Assembly: GCA_046861615.1 (NCBI GenBank)
Contig: JBHHUS010000035.1
Span: forward strand, 1 to 19,608
Direction of reading: 5' to 3'
Length of the DNA: 19,608 nucleotides
Origin: CAZNUM01 sp046861615
GTDB taxonomy: Bacteria; Fidelibacterota; Marinisomatia; Marinisomatales; TCS55
In this document: one piece after another, positions 5,738 to 13,357 of the stretch
Layout: the number at the start of each line of letters is the position of its first letter
Numbering within the stretch: the stretch's first letter is position 1
Made by a program: the position numbers and the translations under genes
The notes under the pieces: model-generated
Databases searched by the model: none
What the model was told of the DNA's origin: nothing
Seen by the model: only the letters and a program-made list of their open reading frames with translations

Positions 5738-7390
5738 TTAATCCTTGGTTCCCTGTTTTGAAGACTTATGGGGGTCGAAGGTTCTGGTGGTCAACACTTT
5801 ATCATAATCATAGGGACCATGTTCCATGACCGGTGATTCTTTGAAATTCTCCGTTGGCGGGGGCGAAGTTGTTTGCCATTCCATTGTCAGAGCGCCCCAG
5901 GGGTTGTTTCCAGCCGGTTTCCCCTTGAAAATGGCCACCATCAGGTAAAACAGGGTAATGAACAGTCCCAGACCCAAGAGCCAAGACCCGATTGTGGACA
6001 TGATGTGGAGGTTTTGGTACTGTTCCAGGTAATGGAAATAGCGGCGCGGCATTCCTTTGGAACCGAGGATAAACTGCGGGATAAACGTGAAATTGAATCC
6101 CAGGAAAACCAGAATGGCACTAATACGGCCCCAGGTTTCATTGTACATTCGTCCAAAAATTTTCGGCCACCAGTAGTGCAATCCTCCCAGGTAAGCCACC
6201 ACGGTCCCCCCGAACATGACGTAATGGAAATGAGCAACAACAAAATACGTATCGTGCAAATGTACGTCTGTGGCCATGGATGCGAGAAACATTCCTGTCA
6301 ATCCACCAATGACAAATAGGAATAAGAAGGAAAGGGCATAGAGCATGGGTGTTTCAAATGTCAGGGACCCTTTGTATAGGGTTGCCATCCAGTTAAATAC
6401 CTTGATACCGGAGGGGATTCCCACCATAAAGGTAATAAAGGAGAAAACCATTCCGGCGTATTCCGATTGTCCGGAAGTAAACATGTGGTGTCCCCAGACA
6501 AGGAAACTTAAAAAGGCGATGCCGATGCTGGAGAAAGCAATGGCCTTGTAGCCAAAGATCTTTTTATGGGAAAAGGTGGAGATAAGTTCACTAATGATTC
6601 CCATTCCGGGCAGAATCATGATGTAGACAGCGGGGTGGGAATAGAACCAGAAGAAATGCTGGAACAGGACCGGATCTCCCCCCATGGCAGGGTTAAAAAT
6701 ACCGACGCTGAACAACCGTTCCAGAATGAGAAGCACCAGGGTGATTGCCAGAACGGGAGTGGCCAGAACCTGAATAACCGCAGTGGCGTATAATCCCCAG
6801 GCAAAGAGGGGCATTTTGAACCAGGTCATTCCCGGAGCCCGGAGTTTGTGAATGGTCACAATGAAATTCAGACCGGTCAGTACAGAGGAGAAACCCAGTA
6901 CGAACGCGCCGAATGTGAGGGAAATTACAGAGGTGGAGGTGGTGGAACTGTAGGGGGTGTAAAAAGTCCAGCCCGTATCCACACTGCCCAGATAGATGGA
7001 GAGAACGGCAATCAGGGCTCCCGTCACATAGATGTACCAGCTAAGGAGGTTTAGCCGGGGGAAAGCCACATCCTTGGCGCCGATCATGATGGGGAGCATC
7101 AGGTTCCCCAGGGCGGCGGGAATGGCAGGAATAATGAAGAGAAAGATCATGATTACCCCGTGGAGGGTAAAGACCTGGTTGTAGGCATTGGCAGACATGA
7201 CATCAACGCCCGGGTCCAGCAGTTCAACCCGGATCAGCAGCGCCAGAATCCCGCCCAGCATGAAGAAGAAGGCTGTTCCGAACAGGTACATGACTCCGAT
7301 CCGTTTGTGATCCAGAGTAAACAGCCAGGATTTGATTCCCCGGGGGGTGTTGAGGTAATGTTGGCTTGGGAGGTTGTTCATATTAATCAT
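5738..7390 (-). CDS. ctaD: Cytochrome c oxidase subunit I, A2-type heme-copper oxidase
   Basis: This is the catalytic core that reduces oxygen to water and pumps protons. The 550-residue protein has 12 helices. Ligands seen are His77 and His389 (low-spin heme), His387 (heme a3), and His252, His301 and His302 (CuB), with Tyr256 for the His-Tyr cross-link. The K-channel Lys330 is present in IPSGIKVFNW and the D-channel Asp107 in GAKDVAFPR. The Glu of A1 enzymes (HPEVY) is replaced: the sequence reads WFYSHPAVY, and the Tyr-Ser before His is the mark of A2-type oxidases such as Rhodothermus caa3. The ATG at 7390 overlaps the ctaC stop; a second in-frame ATG at 7381 is equally possible, and neither has a strong ribosome site. 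Confidence 0.97.
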   Translation of the reverse strand: MINMNNLPSQHYLNTPRGIKSWLFTLDHKRIGVMYLFGTAFFFMLGGILALLIRVELLDPGVDVMSANAYNQVFTLHGVIMIFLFIIPAIPAALGNLMLPIMIGAKDVAFPRLNLLSWYIYVTGALIAVLSIYLGSVDTGWTFYTPYSSTTSTSVISLTFGAFVLGFSSVLTGLNFIVTIHKLRAPGMTWFKMPLFAWGLYATAVIQVLATPVLAITLVLLILERLFSVGIFNPAMGGDPVLFQHFFWFYSHPAVYIMILPGMGIISELISTFSHKKIFGYKAIAFSSIGIAFLSFLVWGHHMFTSGQSEYAGMVFSFITFMVGIPSGIKVFNWMATLYKGSLTFETPMLYALSFLFLFVIGGLTGMFLASMATDVHLHDTYFVVAHFHYVMFGGTVVAYLGGLHYWWPKIFGRMYNETWGRISAILVFLGFNFTFIPQFILGSKGMPRRYFHYLEQYQNLHIMSTIGSWLLGLGLFITLFYLMVAIFKGKPAGNNPWGALTMEWQTTSPPPTENFKESPVMEHGPYDYDKVLTTRTFDPHKSSKQGTKD

Positions 7391-8342
7391 TTGTTTCAGT
7401 TAGAGATTTAATGTAAGCCACCAGTGCATCCAGCTCCCGGTCCTTGATGAGCCCCTGGTACGTCGGCATGGTGGGAGGAAACCCCTGAACAATGTCTGCC
7501 TGGGGTTCAAGAATTGAGCGGCGTAGATAATTCTCATCCACCACCACTTTTTTCCCATCGCTTAGTTCCACTTCATGGTTGAAAATCCCGTTTAGAGCAG
7601 GGCCAATTTTAACAGTACCATCGGTCATATGGCAGGCATTACAGGCTTTGGCAGTAAAGAGCTGACGACCTAGTTCATGGAGGGGAATGGAGGTATCCAC
7701 CACCCGCTCACTGGATGCGAGCCAGGCCTCATAGTCGTTTTCGGGCAATACGGAAACGGTACCCAGCATTTCCGAGTGACCGGTACCGCAATACTCCGCA
7801 CAGGTCAGGGTGTAGTTCCCGTTATTGGTAGCCTCAAACCAGGCGACGGTGTAACGATTGGGCAGGACGTCCATCTTCACCCGGAAAGCCGGTACAAAGA
7901 AACTGTGAATGACATCTTCGGAGGACATAAGCAGTTTTACCGGTTTCCCCTCCGGGACAATTAATTCGTTCAGGGTGTTGGCTCCGTTGGGATAATCAAA
8001 AATCCACATCCATTTCTTTGCCGTGACTTTGATTTCAATCGCATCCTTGGGTGTAATGCGCATTTTCATGTAGGTCTTGAAACTCCAGAAGAAAAGGATC
8101 AGAACCAAGAGGGTGGGGATTGCTGTCCAGAGGACTTCCAGTTTGAAATTGTTATCGACACCGGAGGTCAGGGGTGCTTCATGATTTCTCCGGCGGTATT
8201 TGGCACTAAAGTAGACGAGCCCTGCGATAACGAGCAGGAAAATAATCGTTCCTGTGATCAGGATAAAATAGAACAGGGCATCCACATCGCCGGCGATGGT
8301 TGAACCGGAAGGGGGTAAAAAAAGTGATTCCTTGGCGTTCAT
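7383..8342 (-). CDS. ctaC: Cytochrome c oxidase subunit II with fused cytochrome c domain (caa3-type)
   Basis: Subunit II accepts electrons from the donor and passes them through CuA to subunit I. In this 319-residue protein two helices (about residues 22-46 and 70-90) anchor a cupredoxin domain with complete CuA ligands: His146, and Cys181, Glu183, Cys185, His189 and Met192 in CAEYCGTGHSEM. A C-terminal monoheme cytochrome c follows, with CNACH (234-238) and the probable distal Met292 in PPTMPTYQG. The fused heme defines the caa3 type and would allow direct transfer from the Alternative Complex III encoded upstream. No cleavable signal peptide is evident. It starts 17 bases after the sco gene. 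Confidence 0.97.
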   Translation of the reverse strand: MNAKESLFLPPSGSTIAGDVDALFYFILITGTIIFLLVIAGLVYFSAKYRRRNHEAPLTSGVDNNFKLEVLWTAIPTLLVLILFFWSFKTYMKMRITPKDAIEIKVTAKKWMWIFDYPNGANTLNELIVPEGKPVKLLMSSEDVIHSFFVPAFRVKMDVLPNRYTVAWFEATNNGNYTLTCAEYCGTGHSEMLGTVSVLPENDYEAWLASSERVVDTSIPLHELGRQLFTAKACNACHMTDGTVKIGPALNGIFNHEVELSDGKKVVVDENYLRRSILEPQADIVQGFPPTMPTYQGLIKDRELDALVAYIKSLTETND

Positions 8343-8358
8343 GAAAAGAAGTTCCGTC

Positions 8359-9192
8359 TCATTTTAATTGTCCCAATTTTCTGTTTTTCCGTTGTTCCCG
8401 GAGCCAGTGCACACCCAGAAAAAAGCCCAGGAGAGCAATGGTGACTACACCGCCCGCTCTCATCAGATTGGCGGCAAACAGTACATAACGCTTCTGTTCC
8501 GGATCGTAGTGGAAACAGGTCAGAATGAATTTTTCTATGGTATTCCCGATTTTCCCGTCCGAGGCTTCCAGCAGGGCCAAACGCAGGGTGTTTTCAGGAT
8601 ATTCCAGACCGTATAAATACCGTGAAATGGTTCCATCTTCAGATAAAATGAAAGTGACGGCGGGGTGGGCATATTGATCCCGTTCCGGATCGTAGAAATA
8701 TTGAAAACCCAATGCTTTCGCCAGGGGAGTGATCTGATCCTGCTTTCCCGTAAGGAAAACCCAGCCTGATTCTTCTACCGGCGTTTTGAAGCCCGCCAGG
8801 TAATTCGCTTTCTTTTTTGCTGCCATTTCCCAGGTTTCATTCGGGTCAATACTGACCGTCACCATCTGAAACTCATTCCCCGGTTTCCAGGCTAATTTCT
8901 GGACACCTGCCTTCACCCCGTTCAAAATCAGGGTACACAGCATGGGACATTCGTAGTAAGCCAGGTTGAGCAGTACTGGTTTCCCTGCGCTGAAATACTT
9001 GCCCAGGGTGACCGCGTCTCCCTCGCTGTTCGTAAAGGTGAGATCCAGGGGAATGGTCGTCCCCAGGTGTTCTTCCACATCTATTTTCTGCAGATCAGCA
9101 TCATCGGCCCTTAACTGCTGTCCAAGCAGCACAGCCAGTGCCACGATACTTGCAAGAACCCATTTGGACATCTTAAGAACAGTGAGAGTCAC
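8359..9192 (-). CDS. SCO1/SenC-family protein with C-terminal membrane helix
   Basis: This 277-residue protein has an N-terminal signal or anchor (about residues 10-26) and a thioredoxin fold with the SCO copper ligands CPMLC (Cys82, Cys86) and His176 in YAHPAVTFILSEDG. It then has an extra segment (CFHYDPEQKRY) and a C-terminal helix (about 238-264) with a basic tail. This long form, with both ends in the membrane, recurs in act-cta loci as far as I know and differs from the short SCO at 3157-3768. It lies just before ctaC, consistent with delivery of copper to CuA. The start is either GTG at 9192, one base after the preceding stop, or ATG at 9171; the ATG gives a tidier signal sequence. Confidence 0.92.
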   Translation of the reverse strand: MTLTVLKMSKWVLASIVALAVLLGQQLRADDADLQKIDVEEHLGTTIPLDLTFTNSEGDAVTLGKYFSAGKPVLLNLAYYECPMLCTLILNGVKAGVQKLAWKPGNEFQMVTVSIDPNETWEMAAKKKANYLAGFKTPVEESGWVFLTGKQDQITPLAKALGFQYFYDPERDQYAHPAVTFILSEDGTISRYLYGLEYPENTLRLALLEASDGKIGNTIEKFILTCFHYDPEQKRYVLFAANLMRAGGVVTIALLGFFLGVHWLREQRKNRKLGQLK

Positions 9193-9193
9193 T

Positions 9194-9547
9194 TTAATGT
9201 TTTCCCCGGCCCTGCGTGCCTTTTTTGTTGCCGTTCAGGTTATTGGATTCTGCTGCCAGCAGCTCAATCGCCTGGGTAATCGGGATTCGATAGATACCCT
9301 TGTCTGCGTCTACAACACCATAGGAGGAAAGGATTTCCTCTTCGTGTTTTTTCAGCTTGACCAGTTTGGCAGACTTGGGTTTGATCACCATTTCATACAC
9401 CAGTTGATTTTTGGTGGAAAGAAAATATTCCCTGGAGAGGAAGAAAAAAGCGGTTGTAATCAGGATGCTGGCGATCAGGACCCAGAAAATTGCTTTGACT
9501 TTCACATCTTTCTGTTCGTAACCGGGGGAGTTATGGGGAGAAGGCAT
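9194..9547 (-). CDS. Small membrane-anchored protein of the act-cta operon, function unknown
   Basis: A 117-residue protein starts 10 bases after actF. It has a short polar N-terminus, one membrane helix (about residues 19-38) and a soluble, Lys-rich domain. That domain includes VVDADKGIYRIPITQAIELL, a pattern I associate with small uncharacterised proteins found between actF and sco/ctaC in other bacteria. The tail is Asn/Lys/Gly-rich. It has no Cys pair, heme motif or catalytic signature. Position suggests an accessory subunit or a factor linking Alternative Complex III to the oxidase. It may take the place of ActG, the small subunit of some complexes, which is not encoded here, but sequence alone does not prove that. 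A broken paralog of its start lies at 1398-1520. Confidence 0.8.
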   Translation of the reverse strand: MPSPHNSPGYEQKDVKVKAIFWVLIASILITTAFFFLSREYFLSTKNQLVYEMVIKPKSAKLVKLKKHEEEILSSYGVVDADKGIYRIPITQAIELLAAESNNLNGNKKGTQGRGKH

Positions 9548-9557
9548 CTGTCGGTTT

Positions 9558-10742
9558 CTAGCGGTTTATAAATTGAATGGATTGTTTTAATCGGGGGTCG
9601 TTCACCGGAACCAGGGGATGCCGTTTTAGAATCATCCAGAAAAAGCCGAAGAAAATCCCCCCGATCCCAACGAATGTTGTCAAATCCAGCCAGGAGAAAT
9701 GGACACCTTTGTGGTGGAGATTGGGTAGGATGATCCAGTAAAGATCCAGCCAGTGCATCGCCAGGATCAGAATAGCCATACCCCTTAATGTTTTTGGATT
9801 GCGTTTGGCCGACCGGAAAGCCAGAACCAGGAAGGGAACGATAAAATGAAGGGCTACTAGGGTAAGACTCACCCCTTTCCAGGATCCGGCCCAGCGGTGG
9901 AGAAACCAATTCGTTTCTTCTGGAATATTCCCGTACCAGATCAAAAAATACTGAGAACCGGCGATATAAGTCCAAAAGATTGTAAAGGCAAATAAGTATT
10001 TCCCCAAGTCATGATAATGTTCAACCGTAATCGCGTTTTTAAGCACTCCCTGACGTTGGAGAAACTGTAGGAACAAGACCAGTAAAGCGCAGATGGAAAG
10101 AAAACTGCCTCCAAAAATGTACACCCCGAAAATGGTGGAGTACCAGTGAGCATCGAGGGACATGAACCAGTCGAAGCTGGCAAAAGTCAGGGTGAGGGAG
10201 AAGAGAATCATCCCGGGAGCACTGATCTGCCGCATCCGGTTGGCTATTCTGGCGGAAGGACTATGGTCATGTTCCAGGGATTTTTTCCGTAATAAATAGG
10301 CCAGGGTGAACCAAATAGCAAAATACAGAACCGTCCGGAGGCTAAAGAAGAAGATATTCAGATAGGGGGCTTTATGTTCCAGCATGACGTCCCCAGTGAC
10401 GTAATTCGGGTCACTCCAGTTGTAGAGTTGCGACACGCCGAAGATGATGGGTAAGAACAGGATAATCATCAGGGGAAGGACACCGAGAATGGCTTCCACG
10501 ATTCGCCGGACGACCACGCTCCAAAGGGAACCTGCCAGATAGTGCAGTAAAAGGAAGAATAACCCGCCCAATCCTAAGGTAACCCAGAACCCGAAAGCGG
10601 TCAGGTAGGAATAAAAGAGTTGTGCCGGATTGGTTGAGAAGCCGATGGCGCTGATAATCAGGGCGAGAATACCGACGGCAAAGGCCCGGCGGTCGAAATT
10701 CCCGGGATCGGTTAACTGGTACGTCTGTTCGTCAAATTGCAT
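9558..10742 (-). CDS. actF: Alternative Complex III subunit ActF (NrfD-related membrane subunit)
   Basis: ActF is one of two large membrane subunits of Alternative Complex III, a quinol:electron carrier oxidoreductase unrelated to bc1. The 394-residue protein has about ten helices, His residues in membrane stretches (LLLHYLAG, ALHFIVPFL) and WFMSLDAHWYSTIFGVYIFG, a block typical of ActF. It ends in an elongated helix followed by RHPLVPVNDPRLKQSIQFINR. The ATG at 10742 follows the actE stop by a few bases. The last 44 codons have a diverged duplicate at 1531-1667. Confidence 0.94.
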   Translation of the reverse strand: MQFDEQTYQLTDPGNFDRRAFAVGILALIISAIGFSTNPAQLFYSYLTAFGFWVTLGLGGLFFLLLHYLAGSLWSVVVRRIVEAILGVLPLMIILFLPIIFGVSQLYNWSDPNYVTGDVMLEHKAPYLNIFFFSLRTVLYFAIWFTLAYLLRKKSLEHDHSPSARIANRMRQISAPGMILFSLTLTFASFDWFMSLDAHWYSTIFGVYIFGGSFLSICALLVLFLQFLQRQGVLKNAITVEHYHDLGKYLFAFTIFWTYIAGSQYFLIWYGNIPEETNWFLHRWAGSWKGVSLTLVALHFIVPFLVLAFRSAKRNPKTLRGMAILILAMHWLDLYWIILPNLHHKGVHFSWLDLTTFVGIGGIFFGFFWMILKRHPLVPVNDPRLKQSIQFINR

Positions 10743-10745
10743 AGG

Positions 10746-11372
10746 TTACTGGTCCGTTAAGGTTGCTCTGATTTTTCCAGGAACTTCTCCAGGGGCGGCG
10801 TGCTGACTTTTTTGAAGCGCCCGGATGTACCCGATAATGGCCCACCGGTCTTGGACCGGTATCTGGTATTTGTAAGCGGGCATATTCCGGATTCCATTCG
10901 TGATGACATCAAAAAAATGGCCATCGGTAAAAGCACGCCCCTGTTCCGTCAGGAAGGAGGTGGGCGGTAAGGGGAACTTATACTGAGTAATAATGCCCCT
11001 GCCGTCTCCCAGGCCGCCGTGGCAGACTGCACAGTAAATATTGTACCGTTCCTGCCCCCGGAGCAGTAACGATTTGGTAAAGGGCACGAGACTGGTTTTA
11101 ACGGGTCCTCCCTTGGCGTCTTTTCCCGTATACACAGGGTCATCATCATGCAGGCTGCCCCGGGCCACTGTTCCGGGGACAGGCAGGCGCATGGAGGCAC
11201 CGTCGCTGAACAGCGGACTCATTCGGTAAGGTTTGTATTTTTCCTGTGTATCCATGTTGGGGTTCAAATGAACCGGCGGTTTTTTAGAACGCTGTCCCCG
11301 CATGCAGCCAGTAATAGTAATACTTACCATGATTAACAGGATGGAGAGAATCCGTTTTAGAATGTTATTCAC
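10746..11372 (-). CDS. actE: Alternative Complex III monoheme cytochrome c lipoprotein ActE
   Basis: ActE is the monoheme cytochrome c of Alternative Complex III. The protein has a lipoprotein signal ending ITITGC (Cys23, counted from the GTG start), a Pro/Met-rich linker (MSPLFSDGASMRLPVPGTVA, typical of ActE) and one CAVCH heme site (114-118). The distal Met is probably Met164 in NGIRNMPAY. It probably sits on the periplasmic face, taking electrons from ActB/ActA. I prefer the GTG at 11372 (208 residues), which overlaps the actD stop by 8 bases. An ATG at 11390 gives six more residues, and a Shine-Dalgarno-like AAGGTG lies inside the overlap, so the exact start is open. Confidence 0.93.
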   Translation of the reverse strand: MNNILKRILSILLIMVSITITGCMRGQRSKKPPVHLNPNMDTQEKYKPYRMSPLFSDGASMRLPVPGTVARGSLHDDDPVYTGKDAKGGPVKTSLVPFTKSLLLRGQERYNIYCAVCHGGLGDGRGIITQYKFPLPPTSFLTEQGRAFTDGHFFDVITNGIRNMPAYKYQIPVQDRWAIIGYIRALQKSQHAAPGEVPGKIRATLTDQ

Positions 11373-11907
11373 CTTCCAATAACTCCACATTTATTCCGCC
11401 GAGGGATTCCAGTAGTTTGCGTGATTTTTCAGGATCAAACTGGGGATCATCCGCTTCAATACTGATGAAAAATCCGTCATTGGAAAATTTCTTGAAATTA
11501 TCAGAGTAGAAAACAGGATGATGGTACCGGGGCAGGCGATTGAAATGAAGCATTCCCAGTACAGCGGAGAAGGTGCCGAAAATAACGAAAAAGGCAAACG
11601 TGATGATGATAAAAGCCTGCCAGCTGAACAGGGGTTTCCCGGAAACCACCACTGGATAGGCAATGGTACTGGTCCAACCCTGGAGCCCCATTCCGGCAAT
11701 GGCACCGATGATTCCAAAAAAGGCGACAACAAATCCCAGTTTTGACCGTTTCATCCCCATGGCTTCGTCCATGCCGTGAATGGGGAAGGGGGAATGGCAG
11801 TCAAAACGTTTGTAACCGGCCTTCCGGACTTCAGCCGCCGCCTGAAGTAAATGGGCAGGATTCTGGAATTCACTTAGGAGGCCATGAATTGTAGATCGTG
11901 TTTTCAT
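11365..11907 (-). CDS. actD: Alternative Complex III subunit ActD (DUF3341)
   Basis: ActD is a small membrane subunit of Alternative Complex III. The 180-residue protein matches DUF3341: an N-terminal soluble part with LLSEFQNPAHLLQAAAEVRK and HSPFPIHGMDEAMG, two helices (about 57-75 and 96-120), the motif LPRYHHPVF after the second helix, and a soluble C-terminal part with FFISIEADDPQFD. The order, length and motifs are those of the family. It begins 4 bases after the actC stop, and its end overlaps the start of actE. Confidence 0.95.
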   Translation of the reverse strand: MKTRSTIHGLLSEFQNPAHLLQAAAEVRKAGYKRFDCHSPFPIHGMDEAMGMKRSKLGFVVAFFGIIGAIAGMGLQGWTSTIAYPVVVSGKPLFSWQAFIIITFAFFVIFGTFSAVLGMLHFNRLPRYHHPVFYSDNFKKFSNDGFFISIEADDPQFDPEKSRKLLESLGGINVELLEGE

Positions 11908-11911
11908 GATT

Positions 11912-13327
11912 TCAGGCTTGCTTTTCCTGTTTAGAGGGTGGGGCGGGGGTGCGATAGTTGTGGGGATCCGCCTCTGGAAGAACGGATTTCACTTCCGACA
12001 TGGAAATCATGGGTAGGAAGCGGAGGAAGAGGAGAAACAGGGTGAAAAACAATCCGATTGAACCTACGAAGATACCCACGTCATAAATGGTCGGGGAATA
12101 GTAGTCCCAGCTGGAGGGGAGGTAATCCCGTGCCAGGGATGTGACCACAATCACGAACCGTTCAAACCACATACCCACATTGATCAGAAGCGAAATCACA
12201 AACATGATGGGTATGCTGGTCCTGATTTTTTTCGACCAGAAAAGTTGGGGAACGAGCACATTGCAGGTAATCATTATCCAATAGGCCCAGGCATAGGGAC
12301 CAAAAGCCCGATTAATAAAGGTAAAGGCTTCATAGCCGTTTCCACTGTACCAGGCGATGAAAAATTCGATCAGGTAAGAGTAGCCCACCATACTCCCGGT
12401 GACCAGCATGACCTTGTTCATGTTCTCAAGGTGTTTATTTGTGATGAAGTGTTCCAGCCCAAAAATTTTCCGGGCAATAATTGCCAGCGTCATGACCATG
12501 GCAAAGCCGGAGAAAATGGCTCCGGCGACGAAGTAGGGAGGGAAAATAGTGGAGTGCCATCCGGGAATAACACTGGTGGCAAAATCGGTACTGACGACAC
12601 TGTGAACCGAAAGGACGAGCGGGGTAGCCAGTCCTGCCAGTATCAGGTAAGCCAATTCATAATGCTGCCATTGTCTGTTGCCACCCCGCCATCCAAAGGA
12701 GAGGATTCCAAAAACAATTTTACGCAGGCGTGTCTTGGCCCGGTCCCGGAGGGTCGCCAGGTCAGGAATCAAGCCGGTGTACCAGAACAACACCGATACG
12801 GTGAAATAGGTGCCCACGGCGAAAAAGTCCCATAAAAGAGGGCTTCTGAAGTTGGGCCATAACTGCATCTGGTTGGGAACGGGGAAGAACCAGTAAATCA
12901 CCCAAATCCGCCCCACGTGGATTCCGGGGAACAGGAGTGCGCAAATCACCGCAAACAGGGTCATGGCTTCGGCGAACCTGTTGATGGAGGTCCGCCAGTA
13001 CTGGCGGAGGAGCAATAAAATGGCTGAAATCAGGGTACCGGCGTGTCCGATTCCCACCCAGAACACGAAATTCACAATGGCCCATCCCCAACCGACAGGG
13101 TTATTCAATCCCCAGATGCCTATACCTTCCCAGAAGAGGTAGGCCAGGAGGCCGAGCAGCATCATCAAAATGGAGACGGAAAGGGCAAACGCAAAATACC
13201 AGCCCTTGGGTGTCTTCCGTTCCACAATGCTGCTGATTTTTTCAGAGATTGATGAAAAGGTCTGATTACCGGTGATTAAAACCGGTTCCTTGACAGAATC
13301 AACAGGAATGGGTACCGGGTTATTCAT
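11912..13327 (-). CDS. actC: Alternative Complex III membrane subunit ActC (NrfD/PsrC-like)
   Basis: ActC is the NrfD-type integral membrane subunit thought to hold the quinol site of Alternative Complex III. The 471-residue protein has a polar N-terminal tail of about 40 residues, then about ten helices. It contains the family stretch NPVGWGWAIVNFVFWVGIGH, followed by AGTLISAILLLLRQYWRTSINR, and later VSTDFATSVIPGWHSTIFPP and FEHFIT-like segments typical of ActC. The C-terminus is a Pro-rich cytoplasmic tail. It lies 30 bases after actB and shares the operon with the rest of the complex. Confidence 0.96.
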   Translation of the reverse strand: MNNPVPIPVDSVKEPVLITGNQTFSSISEKISSIVERKTPKGWYFAFALSVSILMMLLGLLAYLFWEGIGIWGLNNPVGWGWAIVNFVFWVGIGHAGTLISAILLLLRQYWRTSINRFAEAMTLFAVICALLFPGIHVGRIWVIYWFFPVPNQMQLWPNFRSPLLWDFFAVGTYFTVSVLFWYTGLIPDLATLRDRAKTRLRKIVFGILSFGWRGGNRQWQHYELAYLILAGLATPLVLSVHSVVSTDFATSVIPGWHSTIFPPYFVAGAIFSGFAMVMTLAIIARKIFGLEHFITNKHLENMNKVMLVTGSMVGYSYLIEFFIAWYSGNGYEAFTFINRAFGPYAWAYWIMITCNVLVPQLFWSKKIRTSIPIMFVISLLINVGMWFERFVIVVTSLARDYLPSSWDYYSPTIYDVGIFVGSIGLFFTLFLLFLRFLPMISMSEVKSVLPEADPHNYRTPAPPSKQEKQA

Positions 13328-13357
13328 AATGGGTCATTTTCTCTTTTAAAAGTTTCT

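Noticed and set aside
12245..12835. Plus-strand 196-codon frame opposite actC
   Set aside because: Composition is that of an antisense shadow of a membrane protein gene (polar, Gly/His-rich), with no domain.
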